From: Pseudomonadota bacterium
GTDB taxonomy: Bacteria > Pseudomonadota > Alphaproteobacteria > Rhizobiales > Xanthobacteraceae
Assembly: GCA_021779635.1 (NCBI GenBank)
Contig: JAJYAH010000180.1
Coordinates: 1-10,337 of the forward strand
Length of the DNA stretch: 10,337 nt
Reading direction: 5' to 3'
The notes beneath the pieces are model-generated. The model ran no database searches. It was not told the DNA's origin and worked only from the letters and a program-made list of their open reading frames with translations. The position numbers and the translations under genes were made by a program. The stretch's first letter is position 1. Every line of letters starts with the position of its first letter. Positions 1-7,163 of this stretch are shown here, one piece after another.

Positions 1-362
1 GCGTTGCTGAAACGACGCTGGAAATTCCCTCCGGCGGCGCGATGGCCATGGCCGGCTTGATCCAGGACCAGACCAAGCAGGCGATCAACGGACTGCCCGG
101 CCTGTCGACATTGCCGGTTCTCGGGACGCTGTTCCGCAGCCGGGATTTCATCAACAACCAGACCGAACTGATGGTGATCGTGACACCCTTTATCGTCCGG
201 GCGGTTGCGCAAAAGGACCTGTCGCGGCCGGATGACGGATTTGCCGCCGCTTCGGATCCGCAGGCGGATCTGCTGGGCAGCATCAATCGCATCTACGGCG
301 TGCCGGGCCGCGTCGAGCCGGCCCAGAATTATCGCGGCACCTACGGCTTCATCACCGACTGA
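1..362 (+). CDS. cpaC: Tad pilus outer-membrane secretin CpaC/RcpA, C-terminal end (5' truncated by the window)
   Basis: Only the last 119 residues are present; the reading frame is open from base 3. The secretin of the Tad system forms the ring-shaped outer-membrane channel through which the Flp pilus leaves the cell. The piece shows the end of the secretin beta-domain: a hydrophobic strand rich in Gly/Met (VAETTLEIPSGGAMAMAGLI), then GLPGLSTLPVLGTLFRS, and the signature TELMVIVTPFIV, typical of the C-terminal strands of type II/IV secretins. About 50 residues follow it, ending in a Gly/Tyr-rich tail (YRGTYGFITD), as is usual for alphaproteobacterial CpaC. The stop TGA is at 360-362 and cpaD begins 20 bp later, so the two are co-transcribed. 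The start and the signal peptide lie outside the window. The family is clear from the secretin signature and the neighbours; the choice of CpaC over a type II secretion GspD rests on the cpaD-cpaE-cpaF context. Confidence 0.93.
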   Translation, partial: VAETTLEIPSGGAMAMAGLIQDQTKQAINGLPGLSTLPVLGTLFRSRDFINNQTELMVIVTPFIVRAVAQKDLSRPDDGFAAASDPQADLLGSINRIYGVPGRVEPAQNYRGTYGFITD

Positions 363-382
363 GGCGGGACGAGGACACGACG

Positions 383-1117
383 ATGACAACCAGAATACCC
401 GTCGACCGCAGCCGCTCCTTCCGTATGGCAGGCGTGCTCGTTGGTCTCGCCGTCGTGCTCGGCGCTTGCGCGCACCACGAGGAAGTGACGTCGAGCATTC
501 CTAACGATTACCGGCAGCGTCATCCGATCGCGATTCAGGAAGCGGACCGCTCCGTCGTGATCTTTGTCGGCCATGGTCGCGGCGGCCTTTCCGCTTCCGA
601 ACGTTCCGACGTGCTAGGGCTGGCGCAAAGCTGGCTCCATGAAGGAACCGGCACGATCGTCGCCGACGTGCCGGTCAAAACCTCCAACGCCGCGGCAGCC
701 GCCGATGCCTTCCGGGAAATCCATGCGCTGCTGGTGGCGGCCGGCGTGCCGCCACGCGGGATCATCGTCCACCGCTATCATCCGGATGATCCGCGCCAGA
801 TGGCCACGATCCGGCTGAATTATCCGAAAATGTCGGCGGTAGCCGGGCCCTGCGGCCTGTGGCCCGAAGATCTCGGCCCCGCGATCAACAACAAGAGCTA
901 TCTCGAAAACAAGCCGTATTACAATTTCGGCTGTGCCTATCAGCGCAACATGGCGGCGATGGTCGACAACCCTTCGGATCTCGTGCAACCGCGGCCTGAA
1001 ACTCCAGCCTATACGGTGCGTCGCACGGAAGGTTTCGAGAAGTATCGCAAGGGTGCCACGACCGCGACCGTCTATCCCGATTCCGACAAGGCCAAACTCA
1101 GCGATACAGGCAAATGA
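383..1117 (+). CDS. cpaD: Tad pilus assembly lipoprotein CpaD
   Basis: This 244-aa protein has a lipoprotein signal: basic N-region, hydrophobic stretch at about residues 15-27, and lipobox LGAC with the lipidated Cys29. Shortly after come the residues DYRQRHPI (42-49), which I recognise as characteristic of the CpaD family. The rest is a soluble periplasmic domain of about 200 residues with two more Cys in the middle and C-terminal part (in GPCGLWP and FGCAYQRN), which could form a disulfide. CpaD is thought to act with the secretin CpaC at the outer membrane, in a pilotin-like or channel-stabilising role; the exact mechanism is less well established than for other Tad parts. The start ATG is preceded by GAGGACACGACG, an acceptable ribosome binding site. 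The last codons overlap the start of cpaE (ATGA at 1114-1117), implying translational coupling. Confidence 0.93.
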   Translation: MTTRIPVDRSRSFRMAGVLVGLAVVLGACAHHEEVTSSIPNDYRQRHPIAIQEADRSVVIFVGHGRGGLSASERSDVLGLAQSWLHEGTGTIVADVPVKTSNAAAAADAFREIHALLVAAGVPPRGIIVHRYHPDDPRQMATIRLNYPKMSAVAGPCGLWPEDLGPAINNKSYLENKPYYNFGCAYQRNMAAMVDNPSDLVQPRPETPAYTVRRTEGFEKYRKGATTATVYPDSDKAKLSDTGK

Positions 1118-2382
1118 TCAGCTACGCCCGTCAAAATCCCGAGCAGCAGCCGGACGCTACACCGCCGCCCGCGGACGATCACATCGCGCCGTCGCCGCGC
1201 GTGTCTGTGCAGGCATTTTGCGAGACGGTCGAAACCGCGGCAGCCGTACAATCGGCTGGCGAAGACCGCCGCCTTGGCAAGGCTCACCTTAAAATCCAGA
1301 TGGGCGGCATGGCCGCGGCCATCGAGGCCTATCGTACCGCGCCTACTCCGAATGTGATCATCCTGGAAACCGAGGGCCGCAGCGACATTCTTGCGGGCCT
1401 CGATCAACTCGCGACCGTGTGCGATCCCGGAACCCGCGTCGTCGTGATCGGCCGTGTCAACGACGTCGCGCTTTATCGGGAACTGGTGCGCCGCGGCGTC
1501 AGCGACTACGTGATTGCGCCGGTCAATGCGCTCGACGTGGTGCGTTCGGTATGCGGCTTATTCTCGACGCCGGAAGCAAAAGCCGTCGGCCGGATCATCG
1601 CCGTTGTCGGCGCCAAGGGCGGCGTCGGTGCATCCACCATCGCGCACAATGTCGCATGGGCGATCGCCCGCGATCTCGCGTTGGATTCCGTCGTCGCCGA
1701 TCTCGATCTCGCATTCGGCACCGCCGGCCTCGACTACAATCAAGACCCCCCGCAGGGGATCGCCGACGCGGTGTTCTCGCCCGATCGCATCGATACGGCG
1801 TTTATCGATCGCCTGCTGTCGAAATGCACCGACCATCTCAGTCTGCTGGCGGCGCCGGCGACGCTCGACCGGGTCTACGATTTCGGCATCGAAGCCTTCG
1901 ATTCGATCTTCGACACGCTGCGCACGACCATGCCGTGCATCGTACTCGACGTTCCCCATCAATGGTCGGGGTGGACCAAGCGCGCTCTGATCGGTGCGGA
2001 CGATATTCTGATTGTCGCAGCACCCGACCTCGCCAACCTGCGCAACACCAAGAACATATTCGACCTGTTGAAGGCATCGCGGCCCAATGACCGGGCGCCG
2101 CTGTACTGCCTCAATCAGGTCGGTGTGCCGAAACGGCCGGAAATCAACGCCAGCGAATTTGCCAAGGCGATCGAATGCAAGCCGATCGCGGCCATTCCAT
2201 TCGACCCGCAAATATTCGGATCGGCGGCCAACAATGGCCAGATGATCGCGGAAGTTTCCGCCGGTCATCGCACCACCGAGATGTTTCTTCAGATCGCGCA
2301 ACGGCTGACAGGCCGCGGCGAGACCAAAAAGCCGCGGGGCTCGTTTCTGGCACCCCTGATCGAAAAGCTGCGGGCAAGGTAG
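1114..2382 (+). CDS. cpaE: Tad pilus localisation ATPase-like protein CpaE/TadZ (ParA/MinD family)
   Basis: This 422-aa protein has an N-terminal receiver-like domain (about residues 30-150) followed by a ParA/MinD-type domain (about 160-400). The receiver-like part lacks an obvious phosphoacceptor Asp: the expected strand end reads VIILETEG (81-88). The P-loop is GAKGGVGAST: the signature lysine K168 of the deviant Walker A motif is present, but the second lysine of KGGxGK is Ala173, as is common in TadZ/CpaE. A second motif, ADLDLAFGTAGLDYN, matches the switch region typical of the family. TadZ/CpaE localises to a cell pole in studied bacteria and directs assembly of the Tad machine there. 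The C-terminus (about 402-422) is basic and ends in a possible amphipathic helix (FLAPLIEKLRAR), reminiscent of the MinD membrane-targeting tail. It overlaps cpaD by 4 bp and ends 22 bp before cpaF. Confidence 0.94.
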   Translation: MISYARQNPEQQPDATPPPADDHIAPSPRVSVQAFCETVETAAAVQSAGEDRRLGKAHLKIQMGGMAAAIEAYRTAPTPNVIILETEGRSDILAGLDQLATVCDPGTRVVVIGRVNDVALYRELVRRGVSDYVIAPVNALDVVRSVCGLFSTPEAKAVGRIIAVVGAKGGVGASTIAHNVAWAIARDLALDSVVADLDLAFGTAGLDYNQDPPQGIADAVFSPDRIDTAFIDRLLSKCTDHLSLLAAPATLDRVYDFGIEAFDSIFDTLRTTMPCIVLDVPHQWSGWTKRALIGADDILIVAAPDLANLRNTKNIFDLLKASRPNDRAPLYCLNQVGVPKRPEINASEFAKAIECKPIAAIPFDPQIFGSAANNGQMIAEVSAGHRTTEMFLQIAQRLTGRGETKKPRGSFLAPLIEKLRAR

Positions 2383-2404
2383 GTTACCTGCGTGGAGTAC
2401 CGTC

Positions 2405-3874
2405 GTGTTTGGTAAGCGTAGCGGAACAGAAAACGATTCCCGGGCGGTGAAACCCGGCGCCGGCGCGCTGGAACCGTCCTCCGGTGCGGCGGTCGCCGTT
2501 TTGCGCGACACGCCTGCGCCGGCCGTTTCCTCGCCACCACTCTCGCCGGCCAAGCCGGCGCCGCCGCCCGTCATCGACGCGCGGCGCTCCGACACCTATT
2601 ATCAGGTCAAGGCGACGATCTTCGGCGCCTTGATCGAAGCGATCGACCTTGCTCAGCTCGCCAAACTCGACGGCGAATCGGCCCGCGAGGAAATCCGCGA
2701 TATCGTCAACGAGATCATCGCGATCAAGAACATCGTGATGTCGATTGCCGAGCAGGAAGAGCTGCTCGACGACATCTGCAACGACGTTCTCGGATACGGC
2801 CCGCTCGAGCCGCTGCTGTCGCGCGACGACATTTCCGATATCATGGTCAATGGCGCCGGAACGGTGTTCATCGAAGTCGCCGGCCGCATCCAGCGCACCG
2901 GAATCCGTTTCCGCGACAACCAGCAACTCCTGAATATCTGTCAGCGCATCGTCAGCCAGGTCGGCCGGCGCGTCGATGAATCCTCGCCGATCTGCGACGC
3001 CCGCCTCGCCGACGGATCGCGCGTCAACGCCATCGTTCCGCCGCTGGCGATCGACGGCCCCGCACTGACAATCCGCAAATTCAAGAAGGACAAGCTGACC
3101 CTGGATCAGCTGGTCAAATTCGGAGCGATCACGCCGGAAGGCGCGACCATTCTGCAGATCATCGGGCGTTGCCGCGCGAACGTGCTGATCTCCGGCGGTA
3201 CCGGCTCCGGCAAGACGACGCTGCTGAATTGCCTGACCCAATATATCGATGACGATGAACGCATCATCACTTGCGAAGACGCCGCCGAACTTCAACTGCA
3301 GCAGCCACATGTGGTGCGGCTGGAAACCCGTCCGCCGAACATCGAGGGCGAGGGTCAGGTCAGCATGCGCGAACTGGTCCGCAACTGCCTCCGCATGCGC
3401 CCTGAACGCATCATCGTCGGCGAAGTCCGCGGACCGGAAGCATTCGACCTCCTGCAGGCCATGAACACCGGTCACGACGGATCGATGGGAACGCTGCACG
3501 CCAACAATCCTCGCGAAGCGCTGTCGCGCTGCGAATCGATGATCACGATGGGCGGATTTTCACTGCCTTCCCGAACCATTCGCGAGATGATTTGCGCCTC
3601 GATCGACGTCATCATCCAGGCCGCCCGTTTGCGCGATGGCTCCCGGCGCATCACCCACATCACCGAGGTGATGGGCATGGAAGGCGACACCATCATTACC
3701 CAGGACCTGTTCCTTTACGATATGGTCGGCGAGGACGCCAACGGGCACATTATCGGGCGACATCGCTCGACCGGCATCGGACGGCCGCGCTTTTGGGAGC
3801 GCGCGCGCTACTACGGTGAAGAGAAGCGCCTTGCGGCAGCGCTCGATGCCGCCGAAGTCAACGTGGCGATCTAG
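2405..3874 (+). CDS. cpaF: Tad pilus assembly ATPase CpaF/TadA (type II/IV secretion ATPase)
   Basis: This 489-aa protein is the hexameric cytoplasmic motor that powers Flp pilus assembly, acting on TadB/TadC. The first ~60 residues are an Ala/Pro/Ser-rich low-complexity segment, followed by the N-terminal domain with GYGPLEPLL and ISDIMVNG, both typical of CpaF. The catalytic core shows Walker A GGTGSGKT (264-271, Lys270), an Asp-box region ([12 protein letters not shown]), a Walker B-like [12 protein letters not shown] with Glu340, and a His box GTLHANNP with His365. All catalytic motifs are intact. The start is GTG, with a GGAG ribosome binding site at 2394-2397, 7 nt upstream; no in-frame ATG lies near it. 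The stop codon TAG shares its G with the GGGGAG site of tadB. Length and domain order are normal for alphaproteobacterial CpaF. PilB/GspE ATPases are related, but the VGEVRGPEA form and the context favour CpaF. Confidence 0.97.
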   Translation: MFGKRSGTENDSRAVKPGAGALEPSSGAAVAVLRDTPAPAVSSPPLSPAKPAPPPVIDARRSDTYYQVKATIFGALIEAIDLAQLAKLDGESAREEIRDIVNEIIAIKNIVMSIAEQEELLDDICNDVLGYGPLEPLLSRDDISDIMVNGAGTVFIEVAGRIQRTGIRFRDNQQLLNICQRIVSQVGRRVDESSPICDARLADGSRVNAIVPPLAIDGPALTIRKFKKDKLTLDQLVKFGAITPEGATILQIIGRCRANVLISGGTGSGKTTLLNCLTQYIDDDERIITCEDAAELQLQQPHVVRLETRPPNIEGEGQVSMRELVRNCLRMRPERIIVGEVRGPEAFDLLQAMNTGHDGSMGTLHANNPREALSRCESMITMGGFSLPSRTIREMICASIDVIIQAARLRDGSRRITHITEVMGMEGDTIITQDLFLYDMVGEDANGHIIGRHRSTGIGRPRFWERARYYGEEKRLAAALDAAEVNVAI

Positions 3875-3885
3875 GGGAGCGGGCC

Positions 3886-4860
3886 ATGAAGATACAGGCG
3901 CTCGCGCTGGCCTTCCTCGCGGCAACCACCCTTGGCGGTCTGGCATGGGTCTTTGTTTATCCCTTGCTGTCGGGAGAGAGAAAGGCCGACCATCGCCGCG
4001 CCTCCATCGCCAAAGCGGAGCCGGTCGCGCGTCAAGTTGACAGAGGCCAGCGCTCGCGGCGCGAACAGGTCGAAGGCTCGCTGAGGGAAATCGAGGCGCG
4101 CAGCCAGAAGCAAAAGAAGATCGCGCTGGGCACCCGGCTCACGCAGGCCGGTTTAACCTGGTCGCCGCAGAAATTCATGATCATCTCCGGCGTTCTTGCG
4201 GCCGTCTGCTTTGCGATTGCGATGCTGGTCGGAGGAGGACCGCTGGCAGGCATAGGGCTGGCGTTCGCGGGGGGCTTCGGTCTGCCGCGCTGGGCGCTGA
4301 GCTTTCTCAAGACTCGCCGCGAAAAGAAATTTCTTCGCGCGCTGCCGGACGCCGTCGACGTGATCGTTCGCGGCATCAAGGCGGGCCTGCCGCTGTTCGA
4401 CTCAATCAAGGTCGTCGCAGCCGACGCTCCGGAACCGCTGAAGAGCGAATTTCTGGCCATCATCGAGACCCAGGCGATCGGCATGCCGCTCGGCGAGGCA
4501 TGTGCGCGCCTGTTCGAGCGGATGCCGGTGCCGGAAGCGAATTTTTTCGGGATCGTCATCGCGATCCAGCAGAAATCCGGCGGCAACCTGTCCGAAGCTC
4601 TGGGCAACCTGTCGAAAGTGCTGCGCGACCGCAGGAAGATGGCGGAGAAGATCCAGGCGATGTCGATGGAAGCCAAGGCGTCCGCCGGCATCATCGGCTC
4701 GTTGCCGCCCATTGTCATGCTGCTCGTCTACCTCTCGACCCCCGACTATATCTCGCTGCTGTGGACCCATCCGACCGGTCAGTTGATGCTCTGCGGCTGC
4801 GTGATCTGGATGTCCATCGGTGTCCTCGTGATGAAAAAAATGATCAACTTCGACTTCTGA
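3886..4860 (+). CDS. tadB: Tad pilus inner-membrane platform protein TadB
   Basis: A 324-aa polytopic membrane protein with a type II secretion F (GspF/PilC-like) domain. Hydrophobic segments lie at about residues 7-28, 96-115, 118-135, 267-285 and 299-317. Between the first and second is a charged, Arg/Lys/Glu-rich stretch (about 30-85). The F domain spans roughly 155-282 and includes LPDAVDVIVRGIKAGLPL and QQKSGGNLSEALGNLS, the usual conserved region. TadB and TadC together form the inner-membrane platform that the CpaF motor turns or pushes to extrude pilin. The ribosome binding site GGGGAG (3874-3879) overlaps the cpaF stop and is 6 nt from the ATG. tadC follows after 9 bp. TadB and TadC are paralogues; I call this one TadB by position (first after the ATPase) and by the SGGNLSEAL motif. 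Confidence 0.95.
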   Translation: MKIQALALAFLAATTLGGLAWVFVYPLLSGERKADHRRASIAKAEPVARQVDRGQRSRREQVEGSLREIEARSQKQKKIALGTRLTQAGLTWSPQKFMIISGVLAAVCFAIAMLVGGGPLAGIGLAFAGGFGLPRWALSFLKTRREKKFLRALPDAVDVIVRGIKAGLPLFDSIKVVAADAPEPLKSEFLAIIETQAIGMPLGEACARLFERMPVPEANFFGIVIAIQQKSGGNLSEALGNLSKVLRDRRKMAEKIQAMSMEAKASAGIIGSLPPIVMLLVYLSTPDYISLLWTHPTGQLMLCGCVIWMSIGVLVMKKMINFDF

Positions 4861-4869
4861 CGGTGCAGC

Positions 4870-5844
4870 ATGATTGATTTTCTGATCGGCAAGATCCACG
4901 ACGCACGGTTCATGACCATGCTGCTCGCCGCCATCGCCGTTAGCGCGACGGCGTATACGTTGATCATGCCGCTGTTTGCAGGCGAAGAGCTGGCAAAACG
5001 CATGAAGGCGGTCGCGAGCGAGCGCGAACGGATCCGGCAACGCGAGCGCGATCGTCTTTCCGCGACCGAAAAGGTATCGTTGCGCCAGGCGCCGAAGCAA
5101 CTGGTCGCCAGGGTGGTGGAAGACTTCAACCTCGGAAAATGGCTGGCGCAGGAAGCCGCGCGCGACAAGCTCGTCATGGCCGGCTATCGCGGGCAGGCGC
5201 CTTACATCACCTTCCTGTTCTTCCGGCTGGTGACGCCCCTGCTGCTTTTCGTCGGCGCGATCGTGTACGTTTTCCTGATCTCGCACATGGAGAAGTCAGT
5301 CCCGGTGAAAATCGGCATGTGCATCGTCGCGGCCTACCTCGGATTGCAGGCGCCGATGCTGTTCCTGAAGAACGCCATCACCAAGCGGCAGCTCTCGATC
5401 AGGCGCGCGTTTCCCGATGCGCTCGATCTGCTGCTGATCTGTATCGAGTCCGGCATGTCGATCGAAGCCGCATTCCGCAAGGTCAGCATCGAGATCGCAA
5501 CCCAGTCGGTCGCGCTGTCCGAGGAATTCACACTGACCACGGCCGAACTGTCCTATCTGCAGGACCGCAAGGTCGCGTACGAAAACCTGGCGAAGCGTAC
5601 CGGCCTCGAGGGCGTAAAATCGGTTTGCCTGGCCTTGCAGCAATCGGAACGTTACGGGACGCCGCTCGGCCAGAGCCTGCGCGTGATGGCGCAGGAAAAT
5701 CGCGACATGCGCATGAACGAGGCCGAGAAGAAGGCGGCGGCGCTGCCGCCCAAATTGACGGTGCCGATGATCCTGTTCTTCCTGCCGGTCTTGTTTGTCG
5801 TCATCCTGGGGCCGACCGGCATCAAAGTCGCAGCGATGCAGTGA
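4870..5844 (+). CDS. tadC: Tad pilus inner-membrane platform protein TadC
   Basis: A 324-aa membrane protein, by coincidence the same length as TadB, with a C-terminal type II secretion F domain. Hydrophobic segments lie at about residues 14-36, 113-137, 147-166 and 295-316. A strongly charged segment rich in Arg and Glu (about 39-68) may be helical or coiled. The F domain is seen in RRAFPDALDLLLICIESGMSIEAAF (two conserved blocks, about 178-202) and in QQSERYGTPLGQSLRVMAQENR, where Tyr-Gly replaces the Gly-Gly seen in TadB, as is usual in TadC. It is presumed to form the platform with TadB beneath the CpaC channel. No good ribosome binding site precedes the ATG, which lies only 9 bp after the tadB stop, so it is probably translated by coupling. 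It is the last gene of the + strand operon; tadD converges on it. Confidence 0.95.
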   Translation: MIDFLIGKIHDARFMTMLLAAIAVSATAYTLIMPLFAGEELAKRMKAVASERERIRQRERDRLSATEKVSLRQAPKQLVARVVEDFNLGKWLAQEAARDKLVMAGYRGQAPYITFLFFRLVTPLLLFVGAIVYVFLISHMEKSVPVKIGMCIVAAYLGLQAPMLFLKNAITKRQLSIRRAFPDALDLLLICIESGMSIEAAFRKVSIEIATQSVALSEEFTLTTAELSYLQDRKVAYENLAKRTGLEGVKSVCLALQQSERYGTPLGQSLRVMAQENRDMRMNEAEKKAAALPPKLTVPMILFFLPVLFVVILGPTGIKVAAMQ

Positions 5845-5987
5845 CACTGCCGGGCCGAGCGTAGACAGGCCCATTTCATCCTGTCGTCACCCGGCTTGGT
5901 GACCGGCAAAGGCTGAAGTCAGCGATTGCCGGTCGCCTGAATTGCGACGGCTCGGATTTGATTTGGTTTGGTTCGACTGGGCCGATC
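5845..5987. other. Hairpin-rich intergenic region between convergent tadC and tadD
   Basis: No gene is visible. Reading + strand, the inverted repeats are GACAGG (5864-5869) with CCTGTC (5880-5885); TCACC (5887-5891) with GGTGA (5898-5902); and a long one at 5901-5934. A T/G-rich stretch (GGATTTGATTTGGTTTGG) follows at 5954-5971. The second and third share bases 5901-5902, so they cannot both form completely. The likely role is termination of both convergent transcripts; a decayed extragenic repeat is another possibility. Confidence 0.6.
5901..5934. terminator. Candidate bidirectional hairpin terminator between tadC and tadD
   Basis: GACCGGCAA (5901-5909) is perfectly complementary to TTGCCGGTC (5926-5934). 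Inside, GCTG (5912-5915) pairs with CAGC (5920-5923) around a 4-nt loop, separated from the outer stem by a 2x2 internal loop. The structure is 57 bp past the tadC stop. No classical T-run follows directly on either strand, so if it terminates it is not a textbook intrinsic terminator; the + strand T/G-rich stretch starts only 20 nt later. Confidence 0.45.
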
Positions 5988-6006
5988 TCAGCCAGAACGG
6001 CTGAGA
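5986..6006. other. Hairpin spanning the tadD stop codon
   Basis: TCTCAGCC (5986-5993) pairs perfectly with GGCTGAGA (5999-6006) around the 5-nt loop AGAAC. It contains the last codons and stop of tadD (5988-5990 on the + strand). No T-run follows on the - strand, so I do not call it a terminator, though it could stabilise the 3' end of the tadD message or help stop + strand transcripts coming from tadC. Confidence 0.4.
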
Positions 6007-6794
6007 GAAGCCATCGGCACCGTTCCGGTGCCCCCGCGCGGGTCGTCTTTGCGGCTCAGCATCTGTTTCAGATAGGTGACATTTGCCGCCGCCTCGGCTT
6101 CTGGCAGATCGGCCCTGACAATGCTTTCAGCCTCGGCGAAGCGGCCCTGCAGGCCGACCACAAGGCCCAGATTCTGCCGCACCCGCGCATCGGCTTTGCC
6201 GCTGTTAAACGCCTGACGCAGGACTTCTTCCGCCTTCGGCAAGTCCTTGGAAAGAACGTAGGAGAGGCCGAGATTGGACAGCACCGACGGCTCTCCAGGC
6301 ACGATGTTCAGGGCGCTGGCGTAGTAGCGGCGCGCTTCGTCATGCCGGCCAAGCTGATCGAGTACGGTTCCCTGCACCGAAAGGATCCGCCAGTCAGGAT
6401 TATCCGGCGAATGGGCACGCGAGAGAACGTCGAACGCCTGCTGGAAATTACCGTTATCGGCCAGCGCCCGGCCGAAGGCGGCGAGCAACGCCTTGTTGCC
6501 GGGATGGGCGATGGTGGCCTGCTCCAGCATGGCGGCGGCCTGGGCGCGCTGGCCCGTCGCGCGCAGTGCCTGGCCATAGGCCAGGGCGGCGTCTGCATCC
6601 TTGGGATTGGCACGGTAGCGGTCGCCGGCGACTTCCACTGAATGCCGCGGACCGGCCTCAGGGCTGGCGTCGGCCTTCGACGATAGCGATCCGGTGACGT
6701 CAGATACGGTCTGGCAGCCGCCAAGGCCCGCGGCCAAAACCGCCGTCACGGCTGCGGAGGCAAGAAGCCGGGCAAGACTGGATTGCTGACGCAT
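5988..6794 (-). CDS. tadD: TPR lipoprotein of the Tad pilus, TadD-like
   Basis: A 268-aa protein with a lipoprotein signal (basic start, hydrophobic residues about 7-23, lipobox LGGC, Cys27), a Ser/Ala-rich linker, then about five tetratricopeptide repeats: roughly residues 66-99, 100-133, 134-167, 168-201 and 202-235. Typical TPR positions are seen in LAYGQALRATGQRAQAAAML and LGLSYVLSKDLPKAEEVL. TadD-type TPR lipoproteins are thought to help assemble or stabilise the outer-membrane secretin. I chose the ATG at 6794 because it gives a clean signal peptide; the frame could extend to a TTG at 6848, but that would put 18 extra residues before the signal. The ribosome binding site is weak. The gene converges on tadC, so it has its own promoter, and its upstream region carries inverted repeats. 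Assignment as TadD rests on the fold plus location; other TPR lipoproteins look similar. Confidence 0.85.
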   Translation of the reverse strand: MRQQSSLARLLASAAVTAVLAAGLGGCQTVSDVTGSLSSKADASPEAGPRHSVEVAGDRYRANPKDADAALAYGQALRATGQRAQAAAMLEQATIAHPGNKALLAAFGRALADNGNFQQAFDVLSRAHSPDNPDWRILSVQGTVLDQLGRHDEARRYYASALNIVPGEPSVLSNLGLSYVLSKDLPKAEEVLRQAFNSGKADARVRQNLGLVVGLQGRFAEAESIVRADLPEAEAAANVTYLKQMLSRKDDPRGGTGTVPMASLSRSG

Positions 6795-6855
6795 GGCACT
6801 TTGACTCAAGATATCAGGCGGATTGATGGAGCCGAATGCGCCCAGCAATAGGCTG

Positions 6856-6876
6856 TTAACCCTAACGCCGGGTTAA
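6856..6876. repeat. Inverted repeat 7-7-7 upstream of tadD
   Basis: TTAACCC (6856-6862), a 7-nt spacer (TAACGCC), then GGGTTAA (6870-6876). The arms are perfectly complementary. It is AT-rich at the ends and sits in the expected promoter/operator zone of tadD. Confidence 0.55.
6862..6876 (-). promoter_or_regulatory. Possible CtrA-type site upstream of tadD
   Basis: Read on the - strand this is TTAACCCGGCGTTAG, which matches the alphaproteobacterial CtrA consensus TTAA-N7-TTAA at 7 of 8 defined positions. It lies 68-82 bp upstream of the tadD ATG. CtrA is known to control pilus genes in Caulobacter; its role here is inference. The same bases form part of a larger inverted repeat (6856-6876), so another regulator could be the real ligand. 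Confidence 0.35.
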
Positions 6877-6878
6877 TG

Positions 6879-6892
6879 TTCGCAACTGCGAA
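6879..6892. promoter_or_regulatory. 14-bp palindrome, candidate operator, upstream of tadD
   Basis: TTCGCAACTGCGAA is an inverted repeat of two perfect 6-bp arms around AC. It begins 2 bp beyond the 7-7-7 repeat and 85 bp upstream of the tadD start. Its size and symmetry are those of a dimeric repressor site. I do not recognise it as the site of a named regulator. Confidence 0.35.
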
Positions 6893-7163
6893 ATTAGCTA
6901 GCCTCGGGCGCTCTGGTCATAGCGCGCGGCATTTCTGCAGGGTGTGCCGGCGGGCATCAGAATTTTGGGCGTTTGCTGGGAATGCGATCGGTCATCTGCC
7001 GCAGCAAACCGGATGGTCGGCTGCCGACCCATGGCGCTTGGCTTCTCGTATCGATATCTGGCAAACGCCGCGAGCGACGCCGCAGGCGCCGCCTGTCACG
7101 ATCCGTGTGCGATCGATCCAGCCAGAAGCTTCCTTCGCTGCGATACAAGCGACGGGAGAACCC
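6893..7163. other. Intergenic stretch without a supported gene
   Basis: Several open frames cross this region on both strands, but all have unlikely composition (long Arg/Ser/Cys-rich runs) and none has a convincing start with a ribosome binding site. It probably carries the promoter for the small ORF at 7164 and the distal part of the tadD upstream region. I see no RNA gene in it. Confidence 0.5.

Noticed and set aside
1558..2595. Open frame (345 codons) on the - strand opposite cpaE
   Set aside because: Same reason; it also crosses the cpaE-cpaF gap and has Arg/Gly/Asp-rich composition typical of shadow frames.
2384..3499. Long open frame (371 codons) on the - strand opposite cpaF
   Set aside because: It is the mirror of a well-supported conserved ATPase in a GC-rich genome; antisense frames of this length are expected from the codon bias, and the protein has no recognisable domain.
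4402..5286. Open frame (294 codons) on the - strand opposite tadB/tadC
   Set aside because: His/Arg/Gln-rich shadow of two membrane proteins; no ribosome binding site.
5958..6641. Open frame (227 codons) on the + strand opposite tadD
   Set aside because: It is antisense to clear TPR repeats and a lipoprotein signal; its own composition shows no domain.
6879..6892. LexA (SOS) box, because of the GTTC and GAAC-like bases upstream of tadD
   Set aside because: The alphaproteobacterial site GAAC-N7-GTTC is not present; the spacing is wrong on both strands.
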